Assembly: GCA_023653025.1 (NCBI GenBank)
Contig: JAMNXS010000025.1
Coordinates: 1-36,475 of the forward strand
Origin: Burkholderiaceae bacterium
GTDB taxonomy: Bacteria; Pseudomonadota; Gammaproteobacteria; Burkholderiales; Burkholderiaceae_D
Reading direction: 5' to 3'
DNA: 36,475 nt
The notes below the pieces were generated by a model. That model was not told the DNA's origin, searched no databases, and was given only the letters and a program-made list of their open reading frames with translations. This document shows positions 22,874-31,246 of the stretch, in pieces (positions within the stretch are counted from its first letter, which is position 1; each line of letters opens with the position of its first letter). The position numbers and the translations under genes were made by a program.

Positions 22874-23815
22874 TCAGTCCGGGGGCTGGCGCGCCAACCT
22901 CTCGCGCTTGCGCAGGCGGTGATGAATGGCGGTTGCCGCCAGCGCCGCATGGCCGGCGGCGACGCTGATCTGCGAGAGCCCGCTGACGACATCGCCGATC
23001 GCGTGCAGGCCGGGCACGCTGGTCGCCATGTTGCGCCGGTCGACCTGCAAGTCGCCGCCGCGCAGCACATCCGCGCCCAGCGCGGTCGCGAGGTCCGAGC
23101 GGACGATCGAGCCCAGCGCCGAGTACAGCGTGTCGACCGACTGCCGGCTGCCGTCGGCGAGGTGCAGCGCGACCAGGCGCTCGCCTTCGATGGCGGTGGC
23201 GACCACCGGCGCATCGACGATCTGCACGCCGCGCGCCGCCAGTTCGCGCCGCTCGGCCCGGTCCAGTCCGTGTCCCGGCGGCAGCGCGAAGACAGTGAGC
23301 CGGTCGCTGTAATCGCGCAGGAAGCCGGCCTCGGCCGCCAGCTTGCGGCCGTGGCCGATCACGCCGACCCGCTGGCCGATCACCTCGTAGCCGTCGCAGA
23401 TCGGGCAGTGCCGGACAAAGCCGCGCCTGACCGCGTTCGGCAGGTCGGGCAGGTCGGGTTCGATGTCGGCCGCGCCGGTGGCCAGAATGACGTGCCGCGC
23501 GCGCAGGCTCTGCGCGCCGAGGCCGAGCGTGAAACCGTCGTCGCTGCGCTGCAGCCGATCGACCACCGCCGGCACCATCGTCGCGCCGTAGCGCGCGGCC
23601 TAGGTGCGCAGACTGGCGAGGAAATCGACGCCGCCTATGCCGTCGGGAAAACCGGGCAGGTTGTGCGAGGTCGGGATCAGCGCCGCCCGGCTGCCGCCGG
23701 CGTCCAGCAGGCAGACGCTGCGCCGGAAACGCCCGAGATAGACGGCCGCCACCAGCCCGGCCGGTCCGCCGCCGATGATTGCGCAGTCCACGACGCGGGT
23801 CGGCACACTGTCCAT
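22874..23815 (-). pseudogene. Thioredoxin-reductase-like flavoprotein interrupted by an in-frame amber codon
   Basis: The two pieces lie in the same frame and together read as one flavoprotein of about 313 residues. The FAD-binding IIGGGPAGLVAA motif is at the N-terminus. In the downstream piece, the CPICDG redox-type motif and NAD(P)-binding VGVIGHG follow, and the C-terminal FAD loop is AIGDVVSGL. A TAG at 23600-23602 interrupts it after LASLRT. CAG (Gln) to TAG needs a single C-to-T change, and nothing else looks damaged. It may be a recent pseudogene, an assembly or sequencing error, or a suppressed stop. The start at 23815 has AGGAG too close; a start at 23890 is possible. The downstream part could restart at 23578. 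Confidence 0.85.
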
Positions 23816-24024
23816 CTCCTGCTGACCGCTTCCGGCGGCCGCAAGTTCTGCGCGCGCCGCCGTCCGCGGGCGGCATTGCCAAAAGCGCATGAGTGTCCGT
23901 TGCTGGCGGCCGGAGATCGACGGGCGGGGCGCTTTAGCTTATATTTCCGTCAATAAACACTTCAGTGATCGGCGTTCGGGCCGATTCACTCTCCGACGGC
24001 CCAGCGCCGCCTCCGACCCCGACC

Positions 24025-25023
24025 ATGGCAGACGAAGACAAGCAACCCGAAGACCAGGCTAGCGGCGCACCCGCGCCGGCAGCGGCAGCCGGCGACCAGC
24101 CGCCTGCCCAGCCGCCGGTCATCTGGAAGAAAGTGGTCGAGGAAGGCCATGCGGGCGCGCATGGCGGCGCATGGAAGATCGCGCTGGCCGACATGATGAC
24201 GGCGATGATGGCCTTCTTCCTGCTGATGTGGCTGCTCGGCGCGACGCCGGAAGAGCAGCGCGAAGGTATCGCCGAGTATTTCCAGCCGACCGAACTGAAG
24301 ACCTCGGGCATGGGCGAGACCTCGGGTTCGAACGGCATGTTCGGCGGACGCTCGATCATCGATCCCGAGTCGATGCCGTCCGACCCGAAGCAGCGCTCGC
24401 TAATGGAGCGCGTCACGCCGCGCTCGGAAGCGGGCAAGGGCGAGGAGCGCGGCAGTTCGCCGGACGACAAGCCGCAGCCGAAGTACGGCAAGAACCTCAC
24501 CGAGGAAGAAAAGCAGCGCATCGCCGAGCAGGCCGAAAAGGAAAAGCTCGACCAGCTGGAAAAGGAAATCGAGGAAAACCTGTCGCAGAACCAGCAGCTG
24601 GCCGATCTCAAGGGTCAGGTGCAGTTCACGCGCGAGAAGGATGGCCTGCGCATCGACATCATCGACAAGGCGAATTTTTCGATGTTCGGCAGCGGCACGG
24701 CCAACATGGGGCCGCGCGCCAAGCAGCTGATCAGCGAGGTCACGAAATCGCTGGCCAACATGCCGAACAAGCTGGCGGTCAAGGGCCACACCGACAGCAC
24801 GCCCTTCACCGACGACAGCGAGCGCACCAACTGGTCGCTGTCGATCGAGCGCTCCGAGGCCACACGCCGCATGCTGGAGCAAAGCGGCATCGGCAAGGGA
24901 CGCGTGGCGCGCATCGAGGGCGTGGCCGACACCGCACCGTTCAACGCAGGCGACCCGAGCGACCCGCGCAACCGGCGCATCAGCATCACGGTGCTGTACA
25001 AGGACCCGCCGCTGGCGAAGTGA
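24025..25023 (+). CDS. MotB-like stator protein (OmpA-domain), without an adjacent MotA
   Basis: This 332-residue protein has an acidic/proline-rich cytoplasmic N-terminus, then WKIALADMMTAMMAFFLLMWLLG (residues 50-72), which contains the stator Asp D56 at the proton/sodium channel position. A long charged periplasmic linker, partly coiled coil (about 170-205), leads to an OmpA-like peptidoglycan-binding domain with VKGHTDSTPF. This is the layout of flagellar MotB. MotA normally precedes motB and is not next to it here. The ATG at 24025 gives the expected N-terminus, though no ribosome site is obvious. It would be an ion-driven stator subunit; whether it serves the flagellum is not shown. Confidence 0.9.
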   Translation: MADEDKQPEDQASGAPAPAAAAGDQPPAQPPVIWKKVVEEGHAGAHGGAWKIALADMMTAMMAFFLLMWLLGATPEEQREGIAEYFQPTELKTSGMGETSGSNGMFGGRSIIDPESMPSDPKQRSLMERVTPRSEAGKGEERGSSPDDKPQPKYGKNLTEEEKQRIAEQAEKEKLDQLEKEIEENLSQNQQLADLKGQVQFTREKDGLRIDIIDKANFSMFGSGTANMGPRAKQLISEVTKSLANMPNKLAVKGHTDSTPFTDDSERTNWSLSIERSEATRRMLEQSGIGKGRVARIEGVADTAPFNAGDPSDPRNRRISITVLYKDPPLAK

Positions 25024-25051
25024 GTGTCGCAACCTTCACCCCTCGCCGCCC

Positions 25052-26275
25052 TCACCCCGCCGCAAACCTCCGCATCATCCACGCATAAATTCCCGCCCCG
25101 GCCAGCAGCGCCAAGGCCGCGATATCGATCGCCCACGCAAACCCGGTCGCGTGATCGGGCGCGCGCGCGAGCATGGCGGCGGCGACCGGCGGGCCGACGA
25201 TCTGGCCGGCTGCGAATGCGCCCGACAGCAGCCCGATGATGGCCGCCGGCGACTGCGGATGCAGCCGCCGGCCGACCTGCATCGCAAAGAACGTGATGGC
25301 CGTGAACGGCAGCCCCACCAGCAGGCTGCCGAGCGCGAAGCCGGCCAGCGTGGGCAGCCAGATGCCAATGACCACGCCCAGCGCCTGCATCAGGTAGCAA
25401 ACGATCAGCAGCAGCCGCTGGTCGATGCGCGCCGGTATGCGCGACGCCAGCAGCGCGCCGCAGGCCACGCCCACGCCGAGCAGCGGCCAGAACAGATCGG
25501 GCCAGATCGACCCCGGCAGCGCGGTGCGCGCAATCACCGGCAGGAAGGTGGCGGTGATGATGTAGCCGAAGCCGGCCAGTCCGTAGGCGACTGTCAGCGC
25601 CGTCTTCTCGACCGTGCCGCCGCCGCCGCCGGCCGATGCCGCGGGCGCCGCGCCGGCAGCGGCCGCGCCGGGATCTTCGCGGAACACCGGCCACGCTATG
25701 GCAGCCAGCAGCGCGGCCAGCAGCGCCAGAGCGACCCAGCCCGCGCTTGCATGCCAGCCGAACTGCGTCATCAAGCCGGCCAGGAGCCCGCTGCTGGCAA
25801 TGCCCACGCCCGGCCCGGCATACACGACGCCGCCGGTGGACGGCGCATGTAGCCGCGCCAGTTGGCCGAGGCACCAGGCCGATGTGTAGACGAAGGCCAC
25901 GGCGGTGACGACGCCGGCCGCGAAGCGCAGCGCGGGCCAGGCCGCGGGCGCGTCGATCGCCATCAGCGCCGTCAGTGCGCAGGTCAGCGACAGTCCCCAT
26001 TTCACCATGGCGGTGGCGCGCACCGGAGGAAGCGACCGGCGCGCCCATAGCGCAGGCTGGAAGGTGCACAGCAGCGCGCCCAGCAGGTAGCCGAAGTAGT
26101 TGGCGCTGGCCAGCCAGCTTGCCGCCGCGATGTCGAGCAGGCCTTCGTGCAGCATCATCGGCATCAGGGGCGTGAAGGCGAATCTGCCGATGCCCATCGC
26201 CACGGCCAGCGACAGCGTGCCGGCCAGCGCGATTACGAGCGGACGCGGTTCGGTGCGGGATGCGAGCGGTTTCAT
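25052..26275 (-). CDS. YbfB/YjiJ-type MFS permease
   Basis: This 407-residue membrane protein has twelve predicted hydrophobic segments. The first segment carries SLAVAMGIGRFAFTPLMPMM, the signature start of the YbfB/YjiJ MFS family as I recall it. A Gly/Ala-rich central loop (about residues 205-220) divides the halves. The substrate is unknown; related permeases export or import small molecules. The start at 26275 is the first Met of a compact N-terminus. It is convergent with motB (28 bp gap) and divergent from the dioxygenase-family gene, sharing a 129-bp spacer with a 6-bp dyad. Confidence 0.85.
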   Translation of the reverse strand: MKPLASRTEPRPLVIALAGTLSLAVAMGIGRFAFTPLMPMMLHEGLLDIAAASWLASANYFGYLLGALLCTFQPALWARRSLPPVRATAMVKWGLSLTCALTALMAIDAPAAWPALRFAAGVVTAVAFVYTSAWCLGQLARLHAPSTGGVVYAGPGVGIASSGLLAGLMTQFGWHASAGWVALALLAALLAAIAWPVFREDPGAAAAGAAPAASAGGGGGTVEKTALTVAYGLAGFGYIITATFLPVIARTALPGSIWPDLFWPLLGVGVACGALLASRIPARIDQRLLLIVCYLMQALGVVIGIWLPTLAGFALGSLLVGLPFTAITFFAMQVGRRLHPQSPAAIIGLLSGAFAAGQIVGPPVAAAMLARAPDHATGFAWAIDIAALALLAGAGIYAWMMRRFAAG

Positions 26276-26310
26276 CCCGCGATTGTAGGGTCAAAGCGGG
26301 CAGCGACAGC

Positions 26311-26327
26311 CTTGCGAAGTGCGCAAG
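26311..26327. promoter_or_regulatory. Dyad CTTGCG-N5-CGCAAG between divergent genes
   Basis: A perfect 6-bp inverted repeat with a 5-nt centre lies in the divergent spacer, 36 bp from the MFS start and 78 bp from the dioxygenase-family start. It resembles a small operator, and it would be placed to affect either promoter. Significance by eye is modest. Confidence 0.35.
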
Positions 26328-26404
26328 CGGCCCTTTGTGCGCCGACAACGACGGCCCGGATGCGCCGACTACACTGGCTGCGCCCCAACCACCACGGACG
26401 ACTC

Positions 26405-27433
26405 ATGCAGACCAGAGCGCAGCCCGCCCCGCACCGCACTGCCGCCGGCGCCGCCGGCGACACACCCTTCATTGTCCTGCCGCGGCGCACGGTGCTCGAA
26501 TGGCCGCCGGGCTCCGACGGCGTCGATCCCTGGCCGACGCTCGACCAGCCGCAGGCCTTGCGCGCATGGTTCGAGCGCGAGGGCTACATCCTGATCCGCA
26601 ATGCGATCCCGCCGCGGCTGTGCCAGGCCGGCGTCGATGCCTTCCGCAACGAGGTGCTGCATGACGACGTCGGCTTCTTCGAGCGTCACGCGTCGGGCAA
26701 GTTCGAGCGCCATGTGTATACCGAGGCCGGGTTCATGAAGTATCCGATCATGAACCTGCAGGACCTGTCGCAGAAAAAATACCCGGGCTTCCGGCGTGCG
26801 GGCCTGAACATCCTTACCCACCCGACGATACAGCGCGCCGTGATTGCGCTCACCGGCGAGCCGGGCCGCTGCGTGCATACGATGTACTTCGATGGCAACC
26901 AGACGACCTGGGCGCACCGCGACGGCCACTACATCGACTCCAGCCACGACGGCCAGATGATCGGCGTCTGGGTCGCGGCCGAGGACATTCATCCGGACGC
27001 CGGCCGCTTCTTCATCCTGCCGCGCAGCCATGCCCTGCGCGTGCCGGGCGAGGAGGGCGACCCGAATGCGGCCGACTACAAGCAGAAGATGGCCGACTTC
27101 GTGCGCGACGGGCCGCTCGATTGCCTCGCGCCGGCGCTCAAGCAGGGCGACCTGCTGATGTGGACCTCGATGCTGATCCACGGCAGCCTGCCCACGCTCG
27201 ACGAGCGCCACTCGCGGCGCTCCTTCACCGCGCACTACGTGCCGGTGTCGCATCCGTACAAGTGGAACGTGCGGGCGGGACGGTCGCTGAAGGGCATGAC
27301 TGTCAACCGCGTCGAGGTGATCCGGCACAGCGACGACGAGACGCTGGTCAAGCGCCTGCGCAATCATGTGCGCTCCGACTGGCCGCGCGTCTACGGCGCG
27401 GCGCGCGACCTGTGGAAGCGGGTGCGGCCCTGA
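26405..27433 (+). CDS. Phytanoyl-CoA dioxygenase (PhyH)-family non-haem iron oxygenase
   Basis: This 342-residue protein has the double-stranded beta-helix layout of Fe(II)/2-oxoglutarate oxygenases. The facial triad reads as HRD (H171 and D173, in WAHRDGHYID) and a distal H259 (MLIHGS). The nearby Arg pair (R271/R272, RRSFTAHY) is placed to bind 2-oxoglutarate. The substrate is not evident, and PhyH-family members act on lipids, amino acids or antibiotic scaffolds. The ATG at 26405 has no strong ribosome site and lies in a frame open further upstream. It is alone between a divergent MFS permease and a convergent small membrane protein (same end, 27433/27434). Confidence 0.85.
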   Translation: MQTRAQPAPHRTAAGAAGDTPFIVLPRRTVLEWPPGSDGVDPWPTLDQPQALRAWFEREGYILIRNAIPPRLCQAGVDAFRNEVLHDDVGFFERHASGKFERHVYTEAGFMKYPIMNLQDLSQKKYPGFRRAGLNILTHPTIQRAVIALTGEPGRCVHTMYFDGNQTTWAHRDGHYIDSSHDGQMIGVWVAAEDIHPDAGRFFILPRSHALRVPGEEGDPNAADYKQKMADFVRDGPLDCLAPALKQGDLLMWTSMLIHGSLPTLDERHSRRSFTAHYVPVSHPYKWNVRAGRSLKGMTVNRVEVIRHSDDETLVKRLRNHVRSDWPRVYGAARDLWKRVRP

Positions 27434-27922
27434 TCAGAACGGCGCGTTGTCGGTGCGCTTGCAGGTGCCGCTGATCAGGTCGAGGCGCTTGCCGCCTTCG
27501 AGGTCCAGCCACTGGCGGAATTCGCCGGTCTTGCGGTTGAGCGTGACGTGCTCGCCGATGATGACCACGCCGTGGCGCTTGAACATCGACGGGCGATGGA
27601 TCTCGAGCAGCGCATCGCTCACGCGCAGCGTGCCCTTGCGGTTCATCGAGATTGTGTACTCGCCCGGATACGCGGCCGTGTTCTCGTCGAAGTTGAAGAT
27701 CGCCGGCAGCGTCAGCGTCACGACCTCGAACGGCGGCGCCAGCGTCTCGTCCGGGCGGCTGATCTCGACATCGCAGATCACCTCCAGCACGCCCTTGTTG
27801 GCATAGCCGCCCGCGCCAGGCTTGCCGCCGACATTCAGCGAGATCACGCCGGTCAGCAGGCCGAGCGCGCAGATCGCGACGGCCGCGATGACGGCCACGG
27901 CGATGGCGGTCGTCTTGCTCAT
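27434..27922 (-). CDS. Small membrane-anchored protein of unknown function
   Basis: This 162-residue protein has one N-terminal transmembrane or signal-anchor segment (about 4-30), followed by a soluble beta-rich domain. There are Cys at C50 and near the C-terminus that might pair. I recognise no family. GGAGG lies 8 nt before the ATG at 27922, and the start overlaps the stop of the phosphatase gene (ATGA), so both are probably expressed together. It ends directly at the stop of the convergent PhyH-family gene. Confidence 0.75.
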   Translation of the reverse strand: MSKTTAIAVAVIAAVAICALGLLTGVISLNVGGKPGAGGYANKGVLEVICDVEISRPDETLAPPFEVVTLTLPAIFNFDENTAAYPGEYTISMNRKGTLRVSDALLEIHRPSMFKRHGVVIIGEHVTLNRKTGEFRQWLDLEGGKRLDLISGTCKRTDNAPF

Positions 27923-28458
27923 GCATGTCCTCCGGAGATGGCGGCAGCGCTCGCCAGCAGGCGCCGCTGCAGGTGGTCGATCAATCCGTCGCAGGCGTCT
28001 TCCACCAGGTCGAGCACGTGCAGGAAGCCGGCATCGCCGCCGTAGTAGGGATCCGGCACCACGACGGCTTCATGCCGGCGGCAGAACTCGGTCAGCCTGC
28101 GCAGCTTGCGCCGGTGCTGCGGCGGGCAGCGCTCTTCGGTCAGCGCGAGGTTGTCCCAGTCCATGGCCAGCAGCAGGTCATGGCGCGCGAAGTCGTCGTC
28201 GGTGATCTGGCGCGCGCGCAGGTCGGACAGGTCGTAGCCGCGCATCGCCGCCGCGCGCAGGCTGCGCCGGTCCGGCGGCTCGCCCGGATGGTAGTTGTGC
28301 GTTCCGGCCGAATCGACCTGCACGCGCCCGGCCAGCCCGGCAGACTGCAGCTTGTGCCGCAACACGCCGTGCGCTGTCGGGCTGCGGCAGATGTTGCCCA
28401 TGCAGACAAAGAGAATGCTGAAGGAGGACGTGTCCGCGCCGGTCGCTGTTGTTGTCAT
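27919..28458 (-). CDS. Low-molecular-weight protein tyrosine phosphatase
   Basis: This 179-residue protein carries the phosphatase P-loop C19-MGNIC-R25-S26 and the general acid loop DPYYGG (D136). Both are complete, so it should hydrolyse phosphotyrosine through the Cys19 thiophosphate intermediate. The N-terminal 12 residues are not part of the core. The ATG at 28458 has a weak AAGA upstream. Downstream it overlaps a small membrane protein by 4 bp. Related phosphatases often act on capsule or exopolysaccharide tyrosine kinases, but no such kinase or exopolysaccharide genes occur here, so the target is open. Confidence 0.92.
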   Translation of the reverse strand: MTTTATGADTSSFSILFVCMGNICRSPTAHGVLRHKLQSAGLAGRVQVDSAGTHNYHPGEPPDRRSLRAAAMRGYDLSDLRARQITDDDFARHDLLLAMDWDNLALTEERCPPQHRRKLRRLTEFCRRHEAVVVPDPYYGGDAGFLHVLDLVEDACDGLIDHLQRRLLASAAAISGGHA

Positions 28459-28563
28459 TCTTGTTATGTCGGTTGGGTAGCCGGCGTCGCGCCCGTGCCG
28501 GCAGATCAGTCTGACGGTTTATGATGCCATGAATTTCTTTTCGTCACGATCCCCCGCTTGTCC

Positions 28564-29883
28564 ATGACCCCTCCCGTCCCGGCCGCGCCGCTACCTGCCG
28601 ACACTGCGGCGCCGCAAGGCTCGCGCGTGAAAGCCATCGTGGTCGGCTCGATCGGCAACCTGATCGAGTGGTACGACGTGTACGCCTACTCGGCCTTCGC
28701 GCTGTACTTCGCGCCGGCGTTTTTCCCGTCGGCCGATCCGGTCGCCCAGCAGTTGTCGGCGGCCGCAGTGTTCGCCGCGGCCTTCATCGTGCGGCCTCTG
28801 GGCGGCCTGCTGTTCGGCTGGTTCGCGGACCGCCACGGCCGCCGCGCCTCGATGCTGGTGTCGGTGCTGCTGATGTGTTTCGGCTCGCTGCTGATCGCCG
28901 TCAGCCCGACCTATGCGTCGGTCGGGGCGTGGGCGCCGGCGCTGCTGGTCGGCGCGCGCCTGCTGCAGGGCCTGAGCCAGGGCGGCGAGTACGGGGCCAG
29001 CGCGACCTACCTTGCCGAGATGGCCGAGCCGCACCGGCGCGGCTTTTATTCCGGCGTCTGGTACACGACCCTGATCGGCGGCCAACTGGCGGCCATCCTG
29101 CTGCTCCTGCTGCTGCAGAAGGTGTTCCTGACGCCGGAGGAACTTCGCGACTGGGGCTGGCGCATACCATTTGCGATCGGCGCGCTGCTGTCGGTGTACG
29201 CGCTGTTCATGCGGCGCGACATGCACGAGACCGAGCACTTCCGTCAGGCTAAGTCCGCCGGCAGCGCGGGGTCATGGAAAGCCTTGCGGGCGCACTGGCG
29301 CGAACTGCTGCTGGTGGTCGGCATCACGATCGGCGGCACCAGCGCGTTCTACACCTACACCACCTACATGCAGAAGTTCCTGAAGCTGTCGGTCGGGCTT
29401 GACGACACGCAGGTGACGACGGTGGTGCTCGGCTACCTCGTCGTTGCGCTGCTGCTGCAGCCGCTGTACGGCGCGCTGTCGGACCGCATCGGCCGCAAGC
29501 CGCTGCTGCTGTGGTTCGGCACGATGGGCGTGCTCTGCACCTGGCCGCTGCTGACGTTGCTGTCGCAGACGAAAAGCGCGTGGGTCGCGTTCGGGCTGAT
29601 CTGCTTCGCGTGGATCATCGTTTCCGGCTACACGTCGATCACCGGCATCATCAAGGCCGAGCTGTTCCCGACCTCGGTGCGCGCGCTCGGCGTCGGCGTG
29701 CCTTATGCGCTGACCGTATCCGTCTTCGGCGGCACGGTCGACGCGGTGGCGCTGACGTTCAAGCAGTCCGGGTACGAGAGCGGGTTCTACTGGTATGCGA
29801 CGGCGTGCATCTTCGTGTCGTTGCTGGTGTACCTGAAGCTGCACGACACGAAGGCGGGGTCGCGAATGGAGGAGCATGGGTGA
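28564..29883 (+). CDS. MFS metabolite:proton symporter (KgtP/ProP-like)
   Basis: This 439-residue permease has twelve hydrophobic segments and both MFS loop motifs: GWFADRHGRRASM between segments 2 and 3 and LSDRIGRKPLL in the second half. It also has RLLQGLSQGGEYG, typical of the metabolite:H+ symporter family (2-oxoglutarate, citrate, proline/betaine carriers). The start is ATG at 28564 with no strong ribosome site (TTG at 28558 is possible). It is divergent from the phosphatase with a 105-bp spacer. Substrate cannot be decided; a dicarboxylate is likely from family resemblance. Confidence 0.88.
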   Translation: MTPPVPAAPLPADTAAPQGSRVKAIVVGSIGNLIEWYDVYAYSAFALYFAPAFFPSADPVAQQLSAAAVFAAAFIVRPLGGLLFGWFADRHGRRASMLVSVLLMCFGSLLIAVSPTYASVGAWAPALLVGARLLQGLSQGGEYGASATYLAEMAEPHRRGFYSGVWYTTLIGGQLAAILLLLLLQKVFLTPEELRDWGWRIPFAIGALLSVYALFMRRDMHETEHFRQAKSAGSAGSWKALRAHWRELLLVVGITIGGTSAFYTYTTYMQKFLKLSVGLDDTQVTTVVLGYLVVALLLQPLYGALSDRIGRKPLLLWFGTMGVLCTWPLLTLLSQTKSAWVAFGLICFAWIIVSGYTSITGIIKAELFPTSVRALGVGVPYALTVSVFGGTVDAVALTFKQSGYESGFYWYATACIFVSLLVYLKLHDTKAGSRMEEHG

Positions 29884-29903
29884 CGGCGGCTGTTCGTCGT
29901 CAT

Positions 29904-29987
29904 GGCGGGTTTCACTGCGCTCCACCCGCCCTATGGGCCGCAGACAACAATGAACCATAGGGCGGGTAGAGCGCTGCGAAACCCGCC
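29904..29987. repeat. Dispersed palindromic repeat, third locus
   Basis: Two 33-nt arms (29904-29936 and 29955-29987), reverse complements apart from three mismatches, enclose an 18-nt loop. Arms begin GGCGGGTTTC and end CCGCCCTATGG, the same pattern as the repeats at 3-262 and 16823-16905. It lies between convergent genes (symporter and secreted protein). Single-copy, palindromic, no terminal duplication visible. Confidence 0.9.
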
Positions 29988-30085
29988 GTGTGAGGCAATC
30001 GATGTACCGCAGTACGGAGGGAGCGCCGCGACAGCCGCAGCCCCGGATCAGGCGACGTTTCGCCGCTTCTCCCGCTCATTCGGAG

Positions 30086-30484
30086 TCACTGCGTGCAAAA
30101 CCCGTGCAGTATCTCCGCCGCCACCAGCGTGAACGGCTTGCGGTCGCCTTTTTCCTGCAGCCTGACCTCGAAATACTGGCTCTGCACGCGCGCCCCGCTG
30201 CGCGGCGATACCGACAGCACCTTGTAGGCGGTGGCAGCCGATCCCGGGTCGATGACGGTGATGCGGAAGCCGCTGTTGCTGACGAAGCGGCCCATCATCA
30301 GCCCCTTGTCGCGCTGGACGATGAATTCCGCGCCGGCGACATTTTCGTAGTAGTTCCTGCCGCCTTCGAGCGCTTGCAGACGGCCGTCGGCCGTTACCTC
30401 GGACGCGCCGGCGATCGTGCAGTTGAGGTCGGCGGCGTGCGCGACGGACAGCGGCAGCAGCAGGCAGAACAGGAGGATTCGCAT
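30086..30484 (-). CDS. Hypothetical secreted protein
   Basis: This 132-residue protein has a classical signal peptide (MRILLFCLLLPLSVAHA, cleavage about residue 17). The mature part starts ADLNC and ends HGFCTQ, with a single Cys near each end that might form a disulfide. I recognise no family. The ATG at 30484 has no good ribosome site. It lies 67 bp downstream of the carboxylesterase on the same strand and may be the end of the yjgA-led transcript. It is convergent with the symporter gene across the palindromic repeat. Confidence 0.7.
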   Translation of the reverse strand: MRILLFCLLLPLSVAHAADLNCTIAGASEVTADGRLQALEGGRNYYENVAGAEFIVQRDKGLMMGRFVSNSGFRITVIDPGSAATAYKVLSVSPRSGARVQSQYFEVRLQEKGDRKPFTLVAAEILHGFCTQ

Positions 30485-30551
30485 GGTCGGTATGGGGGCG
30501 GGCGGTGTCAGCCAGGTGTCGGCCCGGTGTCGGCCCGGTGTCAGCGCGCTT

Positions 30552-31232
30552 TCAGCCCGACTTCAGCACCCGCCGCAGCCAGGCGCCGATGTCGTCGATT
30601 TCTTCCGCGCAGACCGAGTGCGGCATCGGGTATTCATGCCAGTCGATGTCATGGCCGAGTTCGCGCAGCACGTCACGCGAGGCTTCGGCCCGGTCGATCG
30701 TCACCACGCCATCGCCGCGACCGTGCGCCATGAAGATCGGCGTCTGCCGGTTCGCTTCGCTGCGCTCGGCCGCCACGGTGCCGGCCAGCGGCAGGTAGCC
30801 GGACAGGCAGATCAGGCCGGCGAGCTTCTGCGGATGGCGCAGGCCGGTCTGCAGCGTCATTGCGCAGCCCTGCGAGAATCCGGCCAGCACGATGTTCGCT
30901 GCCGGGATGCCGCGCGCGACTTCGCGCGCGATCAGGTCGTCGATGCGCCGCTGCGACGCGCGCAGCCCGCCTTCGTCTTCGCGCCGCACGAGGTCCATGC
31001 CGAGGATGTCGTACCACGCGCGCATCACGTAGCCGTTGTTGATCGTGACCGGCATCGTCTCGGCGTGCGGGAAGACGAAGCGGATGCCGGGGCAGCCGGC
31101 CAGATCGAGTTCGCGCACGATGGGCACGAAGTCGTTGCCGTCGGCGCCGAGTCCGTGCATCCAGATCACGGCGGCGGTCGGGTGGTCGGCGGTGGTGACC
31201 TCGATGGTTTCCAGCAGGGGCAGGGTGCTCAT
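30552..31232 (-). CDS. Carboxylesterase / phospholipase-like alpha/beta hydrolase
   Basis: This 226-residue cytoplasmic serine hydrolase shows a complete catalytic triad: S120 in GFSQG, D174 (in GRGDGVV) and H205 (in PMPHSV). The oxyanion-side motif HGLGADGNDF follows a typical strand. It matches the small carboxylesterase family that includes acyl-protein-thioesterase-like proteins; the substrate is open. The ATG at 31232 was selected because MSTLPLLETIEVTT is the usual family start. A GTG at 31250, overlapping the MogA stop (GTGA), would add six residues and indicates translational coupling. It lies downstream of mog and upstream of a secreted protein. Confidence 0.9.
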   Translation of the reverse strand: MSTLPLLETIEVTTADHPTAAVIWMHGLGADGNDFVPIVRELDLAGCPGIRFVFPHAETMPVTINNGYVMRAWYDILGMDLVRREDEGGLRASQRRIDDLIAREVARGIPAANIVLAGFSQGCAMTLQTGLRHPQKLAGLICLSGYLPLAGTVAAERSEANRQTPIFMAHGRGDGVVTIDRAEASRDVLRELGHDIDWHEYPMPHSVCAEEIDDIGAWLRRVLKSG

Positions 31233-31246
31233 CGTTTCGGGTGAGT

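Noticed and set aside
22874-23578. Separate short oxidoreductase gene starting at 23578
   Set aside because: It is in the same frame as the preceding piece and lacks the FAD-binding N-terminus; an interrupted gene is more economical.
25052-26348. Minus-strand 577-aa frame over motB and the MFS gene
   Set aside because: It is the shadow of both genes; the permease frame has the membrane pattern.
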